Shown here piece after piece: positions 24,997 through 36,904 of a DNA stretch of 64,000 nt. Below the pieces are notes generated by a model, which did no database searches, had not been told where the DNA came from, and saw nothing but the letters and a program-made list of their open reading frames with translations. Positions within the stretch are counted from its first letter, which is position 1. Each line of letters opens with the position of its first letter. The position numbers were made by a program, and so were the translations under genes. The DNA is from Zeus faber (Eukaryota > Chordata > Actinopteri > Zeiformes > Zeidae): assembly GCA_960531495.1 (NCBI GenBank), contig OY482860.1:2226622-2290621 (forward strand), written 5' to 3'.

Positions 24997-26165
24997 ATGC
25001 TGGCATTGATGCCTACCTCCACGGATTGTGGGAACAGTTTGCGCCTGGTCGACAGACTCAGCGCTCAAGAGAAGTCGGTCTTCAAAGACATCCACAGCCT
25101 GCGTGAGGACGTGAAGAAGATGGATGAACTGTTTGTGCGTCTGACCTCCATCAATAGCGCTCAGGCTAAACACATCTCCTCCTCCTCCGCTGTGATCGGA
25201 CCGGACTTAGACTCCACTCTCCCATGGCCCGGATCCATTCTCACTACAAGTGAGTTGGATCCCTCTGACGCCCCGCCGGCTATGATAGAGGAGCCATGGC
25301 CGAAGTCCCGGACCTGTTCCACCCCAGAGCCTTGGACCCTGGCGTCGAACCGTGGCCAGCGTTGCGTGCGCTCCTTGCGCCGCTCTATGCCGGAGTGTAA
25401 CGGGTGTGGTTAGGACCCAATTGCAGCACAAAGACAGGCAGGGATATTTGGTAATGTCTTTTATTTGTAGAGCGGACGGAAGACAGGCAGGGAACAGGCA
25501 GGATACGTCGTCAGGGACAGGCAGGTTCGATAATGGGGAGCGCAGACAGAAGACAGGCGGGGAGGCAGGCAGGATACGTAGTCGGAGCGAGGCAGAGTTG
25601 GTAGCGGGGAATCAATCCGGAGAACGCTGGAGAGTCTGGTGCAAGCATCGAAAACAATCTGGCAATGGGTGACTGGTGAGAGAGACATATATAGTGGCTT
25701 GATTGCTCATCGGGAACAGCCGTGTGCGCAGGTGAATGGAGTTGGGCTAATGAGACAGGTAAGGAGATGGGGGGGGGTAGATGAAAGCGGACATAATGAC
25801 ACGGAGACTCTCCAGCTGGAGAACAGATTCCAAGCCCTGGAGCCCACAGTCGATACCAGAGGTATGCAAGAATTCCCTCCTCTGGGGGGGGCTCACAGTC
25901 CACCGTGTCATCGAGGGCACCAAGACGGCCTTCGTTCCCACTGCCGCCAGACTATCCTTCGCCTTCCTGGGCCTCCGCTCCGGAGCCAGTTGGTGGCTCC
26001 TCCGCGGCCGCGGGTCCCGCTGTTTTAAAACACCGCAGAGTGCACCTTGGCTCCCGCAGCGCGATCTCCGTCCGTCAGGGCCGGCCTGTGGCCACTGACT
26101 TGGACTGCCTGCCTGCGCCGCCTCTTCGCCTTAAACATGGAACTCATGCTGAAATCTTCTGTTCG
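24997..26165 (+). pseudogene. L2-like LINE ORF1, split by a solo LTR
   Basis: From the ATG at 24997 the frame reads MLALMPTSTDCGNSLRLVD and gives a charged helical segment (RLSAQEKSVFKDIHSLRED) with heptad spacing typical of the coiled coil in LINE ORF1 proteins, then a Ser/Pro-rich linker. It breaks at 25395 where an LTR is inserted. It resumes at 25807 as LENRFQALEPTVDT and a Pro-rich tail to about 26165. No zinc knuckle was recognised. The likely role is RNA binding, inferred from position and coiled coil only. Confidence 0.65.
25396..25801 (-). mobile_element. Solo LTR with 5-bp target duplication
   Basis: A 406-bp unit beginning TGTAACGGGTGTGG and ending ATAATGACA, so TG...CA, flanked on both sides by CGGAG (25391-25395 and 25802-25806). 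Both are hallmarks of LTR retrotransposon integration. On the minus strand a TATA-like CTATATATG lies near 25692 and an AATAAA near 25464 about 230 bp downstream, giving a U3-R-U5 order in that direction. No internal region remains, so it is a recombination product. It interrupts ORF1 of the L2-like LINE and is therefore younger. Confidence 0.85.
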
Positions 26166-26344
26166 CTGCTGATATTTGGTGAGTCCGATCCACTCTGACA
26201 TTAATGACTGTCAATGTGCTCTACAAATTCTTGTACTTATACACCATAGACTGAAATTACGTAACTTCCCTGTAACATACAGGAATCGAAACAATTTACT
26301 ACCGGTTCAGACTCAAACTCTCAGTACCCCGCAAAGCCATGCAC

Positions 26345-28868
26345 CCAGAACAATAAAAATGTCTCTATTAAATGTAAGGTCATGAACACACAAGTCATTT
26401 TTAGTTAATGAGCTTATAAGTACTCATAACCTGGATTTCATTCTATTAACTGAGACCTGGCTGGATAGAAATGGCTCAGTCACACTCATTGAGACAGCAC
26501 CTCCTAATTTTAAGTTCATCCAAACCACTAGAGCTGACCAGAGGCGGTGGAATAGCTGCTGTCTTCTCTGATATCTATACCTGCAAGGAAATCCTCCTCG
26601 GAGAATTCACGTCTTTTGAACACCTTGCTATATCTATAAACTCCAGTGCCCCGATTTTAATCATTGCTGTCTATCGGCCACCAACATCTAAATGTGGCTT
26701 TCTTGATGAATTCTCTGAGCTACTGTCCAAGGTCACCACTGATTATGATTGTGTTATTATCTCAGGTGATTTTAATATTCATGTTGACAATCAAACAGAC
26801 CCAGATGCTCAACACTTCATTAGTCTATTGGAGGCATTCGACCTCACTCAGCACGTTTCTGGACCCACCCACAATAAGGGGAATACTCTGGACTTAGTCA
26901 TATCAAAAGGACTAAATATCACTGTACCCTATGTCATGGATGTTGCTATTTCAGATCACTGTTGCATTTTCTTTAACGTGTCTGCTCTTCTTGTACAACA
27001 GAGGGGTACCCGAACAATTATAAAACGTATCATTAACAATAATACCATTGGATCCTTTAATAGAATTGTAAATGAGTTACCACTGTTCAAGGCATCATCA
27101 ACTGAGGATCCTGTAAACAACTTCAACTCCAAAATACAAAATATCATTGACAAGATTGCACCTGTTCAAACTAAAAACATAGAAAAACAAAGAGCCCCCT
27201 GGAGAAATGGGGCAGTTATTTGGCAGCTTAAGAGACAGTGTCGCCAGGCAGAACGAAAATGGAGAAAGACAAATCTTCAGGTTCATCATGAAATTTACAA
27301 GGATAGACTCAATCGATACAATATAGAAATTAAACAGGCCAGACAGTCTTTCTTCTCTAAAATCATTAATGAAAACCTCAACAGTAGTAAATTGCTCTTC
27401 TTCACTGTTGATCCACTTATTAATCCACCATCTACAACCCCGTCAGAGATACTGTCCACTGAAAAATGTGAGGAGTTCTCTCCATTCTTCAGTAACAAAA
27501 TTATAGCTATCAGACAGAATATTGGTGCCTCAACATCCAGAAATGAACCTACCCTTCAGTTCCCTAGTAATATGACTGCTGCCATGTCTCATCTCCTCAC
27601 CTTAGACATAAAAAGACTGGACGATATTGTTGGTCAGCTCAGGTCCTCCACCTGCTGCCTGGACACCCTCCCTACCACATTTTTTAAAACAGTTTTTAAC
27701 TGCCTAGCACATGAGGTATTAGAAATTTTAAACGGCTCTCTTCAATCAGGTATATTCCCTGCAGCATTTAAAACAGCTGTTATTAAACCACTCCTGAAGA
27801 AGAGCAATCTCGATGCAACAGTTATTGCCAACTACAGGCCCATTTCCAACCTGCCGTTCCTCAGCAAAATACTTGAAAAAACAGTTTACCTTCAGCTTGA
27901 CCACTATCTAACCTCAAACAGCCTTTTAGACACCTATCAATCTGGCTTTCGACCTCACCATAGCACAGACACAGCACTTATTAAGGTGAAAGTTCTACAC
28001 ATAAACACTGATGCAAAAAACAATCTGTTCTTCTGCTCCTGGATCTCAGTGCTGCCTTCGACACGGTTGACCATCAGATTTTATGAGCGAGATTACAAAA
28101 ATGGGTTGGCCTATCTGAATTGGTTCTGTTCTAAATTGGTTCAAAACCTGCCTATAGGACAGGCAGTTATTCGTGTCCATTGGAGATTTTGTGTCAAACA
28201 AAGTGGATATTGTATGTGGAGTGCCCCAAGGTTCGATTCTGGGACCATTATTGTTTAACCTCTATATGCTTCCACTGGCACATATTGTAAAGAAACACAG
28301 AATAAATTACAATAATTTTGCAGATGATTCACAACTGTACACATCCCTATCTCCTGATGACCTACTCCCCATACACTCCCTCACTCTGTATTAATGATAT
28401 TACTGCATGGATGTCAAAGAACTTTTTACAACTGAACAAAGACAAAACAGAAATACTCATCTTTGGTGCAAAGGCTCAAAGACAGAAAATTGCAGCTCAT
28501 CTTAGTTCTCTGTCCCTGGAGAGCAAGAATGAAGCCAAAAATCTGGGTGTAATCACAGACGGCGATCTAAATTTCAAGAGCCATATAAATCAAATCACAA
28601 AATCAGCCTTCTACCATCTAAAAAAAATTCAAAATTAAGAGGCTTCCTGTCAAAAGCAGACGCCTATTCACCGGCCTCCCGAAATCAGCTGTGCTGCAGT
28701 TAATCCAAAATGCGGCTGCACGCGTTCTCACGAGGACAAAAAAGTTTGAACATATCACACCTGTTCTTAGATCTCTAAATTGGCTCCCCGTCAAAACTAG
28801 AATTGATTTTAAGATTCTGCTGCTTGTATCTGAAGCTATAAATGGCCTTGCACCTCAGTATATAAAAG
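26345..28868 (+). pseudogene. L2-like LINE ORF2 (endonuclease-reverse transcriptase) remnant
   Basis: The longest intact part is 26471-28258. Endonuclease blocks are LLTETWLD (about 26440), [38 protein letters not shown] and the catalytic ISDH near 26950. RT blocks are [64 protein letters not shown] and NNFADDSQLYTS (active-site FADD intact, about 28316). The C-terminal LQLIQNAAARVLTRTKK and LNWLPVKTRIDFKILLL follow. Frameshifts lie near 26370, 26545 and 28015, a stop follows the ALIKV region, and roughly 80 bp are missing near 28665. The frame stops at about 28868 just after GLAPQYIK, so the last part of the usual ORF2 is absent. Several core motifs are intact, suggesting moderate age. Confidence 0.9.
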
Positions 28869-30150
28869 TTGTTTTGTGGCTGCTGCTGCTATTTCTCTTG
28901 CTATTGTTGTAGTTTCTGTTGTGATATAACAGTGAGAGGAGTATAAGAAGGGTGTGTTGTCGGAGAGATAGCCAAAAGGATCTCCCTCCCGAGGTCAGAA
29001 TGGAAAAACTTGACCCGTAATTTAGGGACGCTAATTAAAGGACCGTGACTGGATTAAGATGAGATGGTACACACATAACACAGACGGTGACGGTAGAACA
29101 TAACAATCCCTAAACTTATACTGTACCTAAACTTAACCATCTCTAACCTTATACCCTCATTTAAATATCTCTAACTTTGTACCTCAACTCAACATCTCTA
29201 AAATCTCTAACCTGAGTGACTTTTCCGGTTCCGGTGAGAGCTACCACTTCCGGTTCCGGTGAGAGCTACCACTTCCGGTTCTGGTGAGGTCTTTGCGTGT
29301 GCGTTGCTGTTGTTGCTCCTGCTTTGGTTTTGCTGTTGTTGCTGCTGGTGTTGATGTTGCTGCTATTTCTGTTGCTGTGGTTGTTTCTGTTGTGATATTA
29401 CAGTTAGAGGATCATAAGAAGGGTGTGTTTTCAGAGAGAGAGTCAACTCGCCCTCCCGAGGTCTGATTGAAAACTTGACCCGTAACTTAGGGTCGCTAAT
29501 TATAGGACTGTGACTGGATTAGGATGAGATGGTGCACACAGTTGAAATTTCCGTTTCCGGTGAGGGCTACCACCTCCGGTTCCGGTGACGTCTTTGCTGT
29601 GCTTTACTTCGTTGAGATGAGATGGTACACACTGTGTGTGTACCATCTCAATACAGATGAGTAGATTTCGGGTTCTGGTGAGAGCTACCACTTCCGGTCC
29701 CGGTGACATCTTCGCTTGTGCGCTGTTGCTGTTGCCCTTTTTGTTGCTGCTGTGTCTGCTGCTGGTATTATCACTGCTGGTGTTGTCGTTGCTGCTGCTA
29801 ACCTTGTACATAAACTTGACTCTCGCTAGCCTTATACCTGAACTTAACGTAGCCTTATACCTCGACTTAACCATCTTTAACCTGAGTGACCTTTCCAGTT
29901 CCGGTGAGAGCTACTACTTCCGGTTCCGGTGATGTCTTTGCGTGTACATTGCTGCTGTTGTTGTTGCTGCTGGTGTCGATGTTGCTGCTGCCATTGTTGT
30001 TGTTTCTGTGGCTGCTGTTGCTGCTGTTGTTGTTTTCTGTTGCTGTTGCTGCCACTGTGGTTGGAGTTGCTTTTATTGTTGTTTTTGTTGTCTTTGTTGT
30101 TGCTTTTGTTGTTGCTGTTGTTTCGGGGCATTCTTTTGTAATGACCGGCT
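28869..30150 (+). repeat. Array of promoter-like modules inside LINE 3' region
   Basis: At least four recurring modules in mixed order: (1) CTACCACTTCCGGTTCCGGT followed by GA, present near 29247, 29271, 29569, 29690 and 29915 with variants at 29224, 29547, 29664 and 29893; (2) a GTT/GCT-rich stretch; (3) a block of about 145 bp from TTGTGATAT to GATGAGATGGT at 28918-29063 and 29389-29533; (4) CTTATACCT..ACTTAACC blocks. Module 1 also begins the LINE at 24752. ACTTCCGG is the ETS-factor core and GGTGACGTC (29578) resembles a CRE, so these look like duplicated LINE 5' promoter monomers. The GTT-rich frames are composition artefacts. Confidence 0.75.
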
Positions 30151-30256
30151 GACAACTATGTTCTCTCTTTCTTTTTTGTATTTCTTTGTAAAGCATATTG
30201 TGTTGTCCTGGTATGAAATGCGCTCTATAAATAAAGTGTGACTTGACTTGACTTAA

Positions 30257-30823
30257 GCTACCCAGTGTCTTTAACAGCAACAGGTGAGAAAGGAGGATGG
30301 CTGAATAAGCCAGCTTTGAGGATTGTAGAAATTACATCATTTTCACGACATCCGAGTTTTGTGATTCCTTTTTTTTTCCAAGCCAGAAAAGAGACACTAT
30401 ACCTCCCAGTAAATCTACACTAGAACAACGACAGATGGCAGTTTAGATGTGAATGCCATAAATACCTAACCTTTGCTGTCTTTTCCTCTTCCAACACCTG
30501 GCCACAGTGAAAGATTGTATCCCTGCTGTCTTTCGAGGCCCTTCAGGTACACTCGCCCAAACGTTTCTAATTAGGCGTCGACAGCCTACGAACCACCTCA
30601 TCACGCATTCTGTCCCCCGGCCCTTCCTAATAAAATGGAGGTCTAAGCCGACAGCAGCTGTGCTGATGCTGGTCATGAGAGCGTTGTTTATTCTGCTCTC
30701 CTCCCTGCTTGGAAATTACCTGAACACCTGAGGCAGCACTTTCAATCTACTTCTGCCCTTTAATGAACAAACTGTCTCTCTTACTTCTTTTCCATTCTCT
30801 ATCGCTCTCTTCCTCTCTCTCTT

Positions 30824-30828
<5 letters not shown>
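30257..30828. other. No gene seen
   Basis: Apparently unique sequence. A small frame near 30507-30570 lies between a CCACAG and a CAGGTA, but it is too short to be supported as an exon. Confidence 0.4.
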
Positions 30829-30907
<79 letters not shown>

Positions 30908-30987
30908 GGAAAATGGCTGTAGTAGTTATCCACTTCAGCAGTGAAATGCTTCTTGTTAGGGACATGACATGTATTCCCTGTTGGCCC

Positions 30988-31029
<42 letters not shown>
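30829..31029 (+). repeat. (GT)n, duplicated segment, (CT)n
   Basis: (GT)n of about 38 units at 30829-30904, then about 85 bp of non-repetitive sequence including ATCCACTTCAGCAGTGAAAT, then (CT)n at about 30990-31029. The middle segment and its CT tract are duplicated at 33583-33716. Confidence 0.9.
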
Positions 31030-31033
<4 letters not shown>

Positions 31034-32037
31034 GCTGGTGCTGCAGTCATGTTGTAGATGTGCTGAGAGAGTTGAAGTGGCAGACTTTGTCTCGAAGTGT
31101 GCTCTCTCCAGTTGCACTTCAGTTTCCATTTTTGTTTTTCAAATATAAAAAAATAAAAAATACTTTAACAATTTCAGGGCTGAGTGTAACGGTTTCCCAC
31201 TGCCGCGGGTAAACAGATTTGAGCCATTGAAAACCATCCTGTGTAGTCTGGTTGCACCATTTTCGAAAGCTTTCATATCTTACGGTGCAAATCACTGCTT
31301 TGTATGTTTAGAAACCTGCCAGGATAACACATGAATAAAATAATTATCCTTGTGCATTGTTTTACTCTGTTAAAATTGGTTAAATGAGTGATAATATTAA
31401 AATATGGAAAATAGGTATATAGGAAAATTCTCACTCAAATATAAAATGATTTAAGTTCAGCAAACATTTTTGTCAGCCTTGGTAAGCAACAGCTGATGCA
31501 CAGTTGCCAAATTGGCAAACACTTCAAACAGTTGGTGCCAGGCCCTGAGTTTGATTCCAATGTCCACAAACAAAGGATTTTAATATATTCTCCTGTTTAA
31601 TCCATTATGGGGTCGTATTTATGTTACATAATAATGTTCCTGTCTCATTATTAATATCGATTGGGTTGTGTATCACCTGTAGTGACACACACACACACAC
31701 ACACACATACACATACTGGCTGGAAGAGACACACACACACATTTCAAAGTTGAGCTGTCTGACACATCACAGAATCTGATCCAAATCTCTTGGCCCATTT
31801 CATGACTCTGTGCCACAACAGGAGATTAGGTCGGTGTCGGTTTTCAGAGAATCTGTGTGTGTGTGTCTGTGTGTCTGTGTGTGTGTGCATTTGTATGTGT
31901 TTGTGCGTGTGCATGTGTGTGTGTGTGAGTGAATTTGTGAGTCTCGCCAGCCTTCTGTTTTCTCTTGAGGTGTTTGTTCAGAAAAAGGTCATCCCAACAA
32001 TTAACCTGCGGTGACGATTGAGGGAGCCATACAAACA

Positions 32038-32086
<49 letters not shown>

Positions 32087-32564
32087 TGGAACACACCTGG
32101 GTGTCCGTTTCAGCTGGTCCAAGGTTTTCAGCGATGCCACGGAGCTGGAACCATCCAGCGGCCCGGGAGGGGAGGGGTGGGGGGTGGACAACAGCTGTAG
32201 CTAACAGCTTGCAGACGCATAGTGGGTTGAGCACCTGCCGAAATGCTGTGGGCTGGCGGCGTCTGGTCCTCTGGGATGTCTGAGGTCTGTCAGAGGTCAG
32301 TGGAAGAGAGCAAATGGAAAAGTGGAAATGAAAGTACCTGGAGGAGGCTCCATTGCAATTAAAATGTTCCACAAAGTGAGGGGATATTTAAAGTGAATGG
32401 AAATACTCAACCAGTGTAATGCATCCTCCATTCGGAGTGATCCCAGTCAAAGCTACCTGAGGGGAAATTCATATTTTGATGATTCATGAGAGGGATTGCT
32501 CTTTTAGATCAGGCTACCTTCATTCATCTTATCAACGATTATATGTTGATTTTAGGCCACATAA
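31030..32564. other. No gene; several microsatellites
   Basis: Includes (CA)n at about 31684-31708, imperfect GT at about 31855-31930, and (CA)n of about 22 units at 32040-32084. Between them is unremarkable sequence. Frames crossing the repeats are artefacts of stop-free dinucleotide runs. Confidence 0.6.
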
Positions 32565-32862
32565 CACCAAATAGATTAGATTCTTTATTGTAATTTCTTG
32601 GCATACATTGGGAATGAAATTTGTTCTCTGCATTTGACCCATCATATACACCCCTACGAGCAGTGGGCAGCCGTAGTGCAGCGCCAGGGGCACTGACAGG
32701 ATTATCAACATACATGTCTTTGATGGTGGGAGGAAACCCACGCGAACACGGGGAGAATATGTAGACTCCACACAGATAGGACCTGGAATTACCTGGGTTG
32801 AAACCCAGGACCTTCTTTCTGTGAGACAACAGTGCCAACCACTGAGAGACTGTGGTGCACAT
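32565..32862 (-). mobile_element. Diverged relative of the 384-820 SINE
   Basis: On the minus strand it contains CACAGTCTCTCAGTGGTTGG, AGAAAGAAGGTCCTGGGTTTC, CTGTGTGGAGTCTACATATTC and GTGTTCGCGTGGGTTTCC, the body blocks of the SINE at 384-820 and 3102-3512 with many changes. Its 3' end reads ACAATAAAGAATC. It is an older copy or a related subfamily. Confidence 0.65.
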
Positions 32863-33582
32863 ATCCCACCAAAATGGGATTGTCTGAGTCAGTTGATTGT
32901 GCGTCTATCTCCAGTGCCTCTGTTTAGTTCTGGGTTCAAAGCATCTGCAGCATGTGCGAGAGGGTGCCATGTCTCCACTGGACTCCACTGCACTGTTACA
33001 CACAGTTGCATGAAGTTCCAGAGAAGTTCTGGACTTAATAAGAAAGTTTGAGTGTCCGATCATCTATTGCTTACCTTTAACACTGCGACCAACAGAAAAA
33101 CTCTGCATATGAAAATGCAGATTTGCAAATGCGGAGTCCAGCTGTTAACAGGCATTAGCTTCTAATAAGAGTCAAAGGGGAATAGCAAAATCGGTCTCAA
33201 AAATACATTTCTTGGAATCAGTGTAATGGGAATTTATCTGTTTTTGTTGTAAAGTGCCTCAAATAAATTAAGCTTTGGTTTTAAGTCATATTTCAGGCAT
33301 TTTTAACTGTCAGTGTCGCAAAATACATGTTTTGCGTGTCATATTTTGCCATATTGTAAAAATGTTGTGATTTAATATTTTATACCTATCCTATGAAACA
33401 GAGCTGGTTACAACGCTGTTGTTTTGTTCATCTGTTTTCGGGAATTGCACAGAACCCACACAGTTCCTACATGCAACACTGTTCTGAGGTTAGTTCCTGT
33501 GGTCCCTCCTCCTCTGCCAGGAGGAGGATCACTGTCTTAGAATTGGGTGTTAATTATTTTACTTATATATAGGATAGGAGTG
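32863..33582. other. No gene seen
   Basis: AT-rich and apparently unique, with no recognisable signal on either strand. Confidence 0.4.
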
Positions 33583-33888
<306 letters not shown>

Positions 33889-34155
33889 CTATACTCAGCC
33901 ACGTGCTCTTCCCTGAGACGCTCTTCCTGTGTCTCCAGAAATAGAGGAAACAAATCAGACAGGAAACACAACTAACAGACTGTGCACACCAGGTCAAGGT
34001 AAAACACAAATATTGAATAATGCTTTGCAGTCAACAGCAACACATCGTAGGTACAGTAGTGTTCTGTGTTAGGGGCAGATCTACATTATATTATTAACTA
34101 TAAAACGTATAAAACTATAAAAATGATATGATCATAATAAAAAACAGCAAAAAAA

Positions 34156-34159
<4 letters not shown>

Positions 34160-34221
<62 letters not shown>
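34160..34221. repeat. (TA)n microsatellite, about 31 units
   Basis: A pure TA run after a poly(A) stretch. Confidence 0.97.
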
Positions 34222-34223
<2 letters not shown>

Positions 34224-34608
34224 TCACAATTCCTATTCATCACTTTGATACCTTTGACTGACCATCATGTTAAATATTGTGATATGATAATGATAATACA
34301 GTATGTCCAAATCCAGACAGGGCTCAGGGGTACCCAAACTAAGGTCTGTGGTCCCATTGTAGTATGAAAACATGAATAATGATCGAAGCGGATTTGTCCA
34401 TTTACTGCATTTAGTTGAGGAATGTACAAACGATTAAACAAATATGTGTTAGACTGCGTGTCTTGGCATGTGTTACTTGCTGTTTACCGTTCTTCCTCTG
34501 TGGTAACACAGGAAATGCAAAACAGAAACATCATTTAAATTCACAACCATAGCCACTATAAATGCAATAAAATAACTTATCTATAATACTGTGTCTCTAA
34601 TATACACA
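34222..34608. other. No gene; possible MITE terminus near 34320
   Basis: CAGGGGTACCCAAACTAAGG at about 34325 resembles the terminus of fish hAT-type miniature elements (CAGGGGT..CCAAAC). No partner terminus was identified. The rest shows nothing. Confidence 0.35.
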
Positions 34609-34951
34609 TGTGGCAGTTTCGTCTACCACACGCCAACCAAGTGGCGCTCTCAGGGCCCTCCGGCACAGAGACAGACAATGATGGGTTGTAGACATCAGTT
34701 TATTGTAGAGCAGAGGCTAGGTGGAATTAGCCAGGAGCAGATAGAACATGTCATGATAGTGATCCTAGCCTGAATGAGTGTGAAGATGGGGGTTTTAACC
34801 TGTCGCCCAACCAATGACCAACAGGTATGCAGCCGCCTTGACCCAGTCACCTAGATCCAGGTCAGGTGTGGCTGCTCAAGCCATCCTATCTCCACACCAC
34901 ATACCCCCAACACCAGGCTTCGGCCAGGAAGAATTCCTGGCCGAAGCCTAC
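34609..34951 (-). mobile_element. Solo LTR of the family at 49-52 kb
   Basis: On the minus strand it begins with a hairpin, AGGCTTCGGCCAGGA with its reverse complement and a 5-nt loop (34915-34949). It runs through GTGTTGGGGGTATG and a TTAAAACCCC TATA-like stretch to CTACAATAAACTG (poly(A) signal) and ends CTGCCACA. The order and end match 49862-50161, 49012-49223 and 52131-52331. No internal sequence flanks it, so it is a solo LTR or an LTR fragment. Clear target duplications were not found. Confidence 0.75.
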
Positions 34952-36286
34952 TGAATGTCCTCCCTCACCACATCCATAAACCTTCTCTTTGGCCTTCCTC
35001 TTTTCCTCTTGCCTGGCAGCTCCATCCTCAGCATCCTTCTCCCAATGTAATGTAATTAAAAATAATAATGAAAATAAATGAATTAATTAATTTATTTAAA
35101 TAATATATATATTTTTAAAATAGATTATGTAGACACTCAAACACTCAAAATCTTGCTTGTTTTACACCAGTGACCTACAGTAGCTGTGGTCCTCTGTCCC
35201 TGGCGTCGCTCTGTAGCAGAGGTGCCATGTCAGCGTTTCTGAGACGGCAGGTATTCCTGCAGCGGCGTCACTCCTGGGGACATCAATCCTCATCCAGATA
35301 CTGTCAGAGTATCTGCTTTTCACCGCCACCCATCTATCAATAAACCAACATGGAGACTTGACCGTCCTCAGGTAATGCCGACGCACAGGTTGCTCAAAAC
35401 GACTGTAAAGTACAAAACACTGCCAGCTCATCCTGCAAGTCCGTGTGAATCAGCAGAATAAAATAATCCTGTTGTGCCATGTTGGTATTTCTTAGGCGTC
35501 GTCCACACGTGAATGGATACTGATGAAAAATTACCCCCCCCCCATTCATTTTAAAAGAACTATAAAATTAAATCCTGTCCACACTAACAGTGTTTTGGAA
35601 AATCTCTCCTTCTAAATGAGAACGTAAAAACGATTCAAAACGCTGATATGAGCACACCAGGCCAGGAGGGGGGTGATAACATGTCCTAAAATGTGATGCA
35701 CCAGAGAAGAGCATTACAAGCACGCAGTGTACTGAGCTTCTTCCAGTCATTCATACACAACACTGTATAGGCGCCATTCCTAAAGTTGGAGAGACTTTTA
35801 AACATTTAATGAAGAGACGGCGAACAACACAATGACGTCAGAGGCCGACAAAGAATTGTGTTTATGTCGGACTGGGTGATATATTGATACAATATTGATA
35901 GGGAGACATATTGAGATATCTACATAGAGATATCTATCGTCTAGGAATTTGGTTATCGTGATATATAGTTAAATGTTTTGAAGTTATGCAGTTTTCTGAA
36001 CTTCACAGACTGCTCTAGGTGTTCTCATGAATGGCAGTAATATCCACAATAGTAATGATTGTCTCTCAAATATATCTTGTGTTAATGTCTCATGAAAGCA
36101 CCGTAGTCATCCCAGAACTATCAGCAAATCATCAACATGACATGTGCACATTGTGTATTTGGGGTGAGGGGGAGGGCATTTTGAATGACTTAAGTCACTC
36201 AAACGCCCTAATTCACTTATTTTATTTATTAATGCCGTTTCTTTGTGCTTGTTATGTTCCCGAACGGTTCATAGTTTGCTGCCCCC
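34952..36286. other. No gene; MITE-like segments
   Basis: Around 35490-35860 motifs such as GGCGTCGTCCACACG, CTGTCCACACTAACAG and AACGATTCAAAACG recall a teleost non-autonomous hAT-type element. At 35865-35975 ACTGGGTGATATATTGATAC and ATCGTGATATAT recall the GCTGGGCGATA family seen intact at 38018-38841. Both are degenerate. 35160-35460 looks unique. Confidence 0.4.
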
Positions 36287-36600
36287 CCCCTCTGTCCCCC
36301 TCTCTCTGTCTCTGTCTCTCTCTCCCTCTCCCTCTCTACCCTCCCTCTCTCTCCCTCTCCCTCTCTATCTCTCCCCTTTTCTCTCCCTCCCTCTCTCTCT
36401 GTCTCTCTCACTTTCTCCCTCTCTACCCCCCCTCTCTCTTTCTCTCTCTCTCTCTCCCTCTGTCTCTCTACCCCCCTCTCTCCCTCTCTATCTCTCCTCT
36501 TCTCTCTCTCTCCCTCTCTATCTCTCTCTCTCTGTCTCTCTCTCTCTCTCTACCCCCCCTCTGTCTCTCTTTCTTTCTCTCTCTCTCACTGACTGCAATC
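36287..36600 (+). repeat. C/T-rich simple and tandem repeat
   Basis: A pyrimidine tract in which CTCTCTCT runs alternate with CTACCCCCCCTCTC at irregular spacing of about 50-60 bp. Leu/Ser/Pro-rich frames here are artefacts. Confidence 0.92.
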
Positions 36601-36841
36601 AGACAGCGCTGGTTTGACAGGCAGAGGTCGATAAGGAGGGATGCAGGGGCGGGGGGGATAAATGAATATAAAAGAGAGAGTTGCTTTGGTGTTGTTCTCG
36701 TGTCTGGGCGGGGGGGGGTGATTAGTGGGGATTTTCGGAATGAAATTATTTTGTGCAGAGGGAGCTGTTGGGGGTGGGGTGTGGGGGGGTATTGAGATCG
36801 GCCTCACATCAAATCTATTATACATAAAGCAGTGAGAAAGT

Positions 36842-36844
<3 letters not shown>

Positions 36845-36902
<58 letters not shown>
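36845..36902 (+). repeat. (CT)n microsatellite
   Basis: About 28 uninterrupted CT units, followed by a purine-rich (A/G) stretch to about 37140, giving a strand switch in purine content. Confidence 0.95.

Positions 36903-36904
<2 letters not shown>

Larger units (their letters stand above)
24745..30256 (+). mobile_element. L2-like LINE, near full-length but disabled
   Basis: A plus-strand non-LTR retrotransposon. Parts in order: 5' region with ACTTCCGGTTCCGG (about 24750), a GCTAGC-rich leader (24930-25000), ORF1 (from 24997, interrupted by a solo LTR), ORF2 with endonuclease and RT (about 26345-28868), an array of 5'-like modules (28869-30150), and a 3' end GCGCTCTATAAATAAAG with a short (TTGAC)n tail to about 30256. 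The endonuclease and RT motifs match the L2 group of teleosts. Frameshifts and deletions show it is dead, and the position of the promoter-like array between ORF2 and the tail is atypical. Confidence 0.82.

Noticed and set aside
28869-30150. Long Val/Leu/Cys-rich frames such as those at 29886-30241
   Set aside because: Products of the GTT/GCT-rich low-complexity modules, open in several frames.
30507-30546. Short exon between CCACAG and CAGGTA
   Set aside because: Only about 39 bp, no homology, and such motif pairs are common by chance.
36031-36795. A 254-codon plus-strand frame
   Set aside because: More than half is Leu/Ser/Pro from the C/T tract at 36287-36600; the ends show no domain.
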